From Candidatus Omnitrophota bacterium (GTDB lineage Bacteria > Omnitrophota > Omnitrophia > Omnitrophales > Aquincolibacteriaceae), in assembly GCA_023819025.1 (NCBI GenBank), contig JAMWDC010000132.1:1-6382 (forward strand): DNA of 6,382 nt. Reading direction: 5' to 3'. This document shows positions 6,356 to 6,382 of the stretch, piece after piece. The position numbers were made by a program, and so were the translations under genes. The notes beneath the pieces were generated by a model that did not search any database, was not told where the DNA came from, and worked only from the letters and a program-made list of their open reading frames with translations. The stretch's first letter is position 1, and each line of letters begins with the position of its first letter.

Positions 6356-6382
6356 AATGCCTTTAGCCCTTTCAAGCAGGCA
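6356..6382 (-). other. Upstream edge of the coiled-coil gene
   Basis: Only 27 bp lie before the coiled-coil start. They hold two purine-rich tracts usable as ribosome sites (GAAAGGG at 6367-6373 and AAAGG at 6360-6364). No promoter is visible; whether the gene is first in its transcript cannot be judged from this window. Confidence 0.5.

Overview
All five genes supported here are on the minus strand, so they read from the right end of the window to the left: a secreted coiled-coil protein, an outer-membrane beta-barrel protein, 5-formyltetrahydrofolate cyclo-ligase, and the two subunits of exodeoxyribonuclease VII (the small subunit runs off the left edge). Coding is dense. The largest non-coding gap is 176 bp (3723-3898), and it holds the barrel gene's promoter and leader. 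No tRNA, rRNA, CRISPR, insertion sequence or phage gene is visible.

The host is a Gram-negative (diderm) bacterium. It has a signal-peptide-bearing beta-barrel that ends in phenylalanine, Shine-Dalgarno sites of ordinary type and a sigma70-like promoter. Base composition looks intermediate. The combination of an alginate-export-like barrel, a very long secreted coiled coil and a compact housekeeping operon would suit an uncultivated lineage such as Omnitrophota, or a Nitrospirota or deltaproteobacterial relative. That is an impression only; nothing in the window fixes the phylum.

Right part (3899-6355): an 818-residue secreted protein of unknown function. It is almost entirely charged heptad-type helix, lacks cysteine, and has no proline from residue 37 to 574. 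Middle part (2164-3892): a self-contained barrel unit with two direct repeats, a promoter with a perfect TTGACA, a leader of about 90 nt, a strong Shine-Dalgarno site, a 493-codon gene and a 15-bp-stem terminator. Left part (1-2163): a weak candidate promoter followed by the tightly packed cyclo-ligase, xseA and xseB genes. xseA and xseB overlap by 8 bp and probably form one operon.

The two halves look functionally unrelated: cell envelope on the right, folate and DNA housekeeping on the left, separated by the terminator. The least explained items are the giant periplasmic or exported coiled coil beside the barrel gene, and the twin ACGATCAAA sites 30 bp apart upstream of the barrel promoter.
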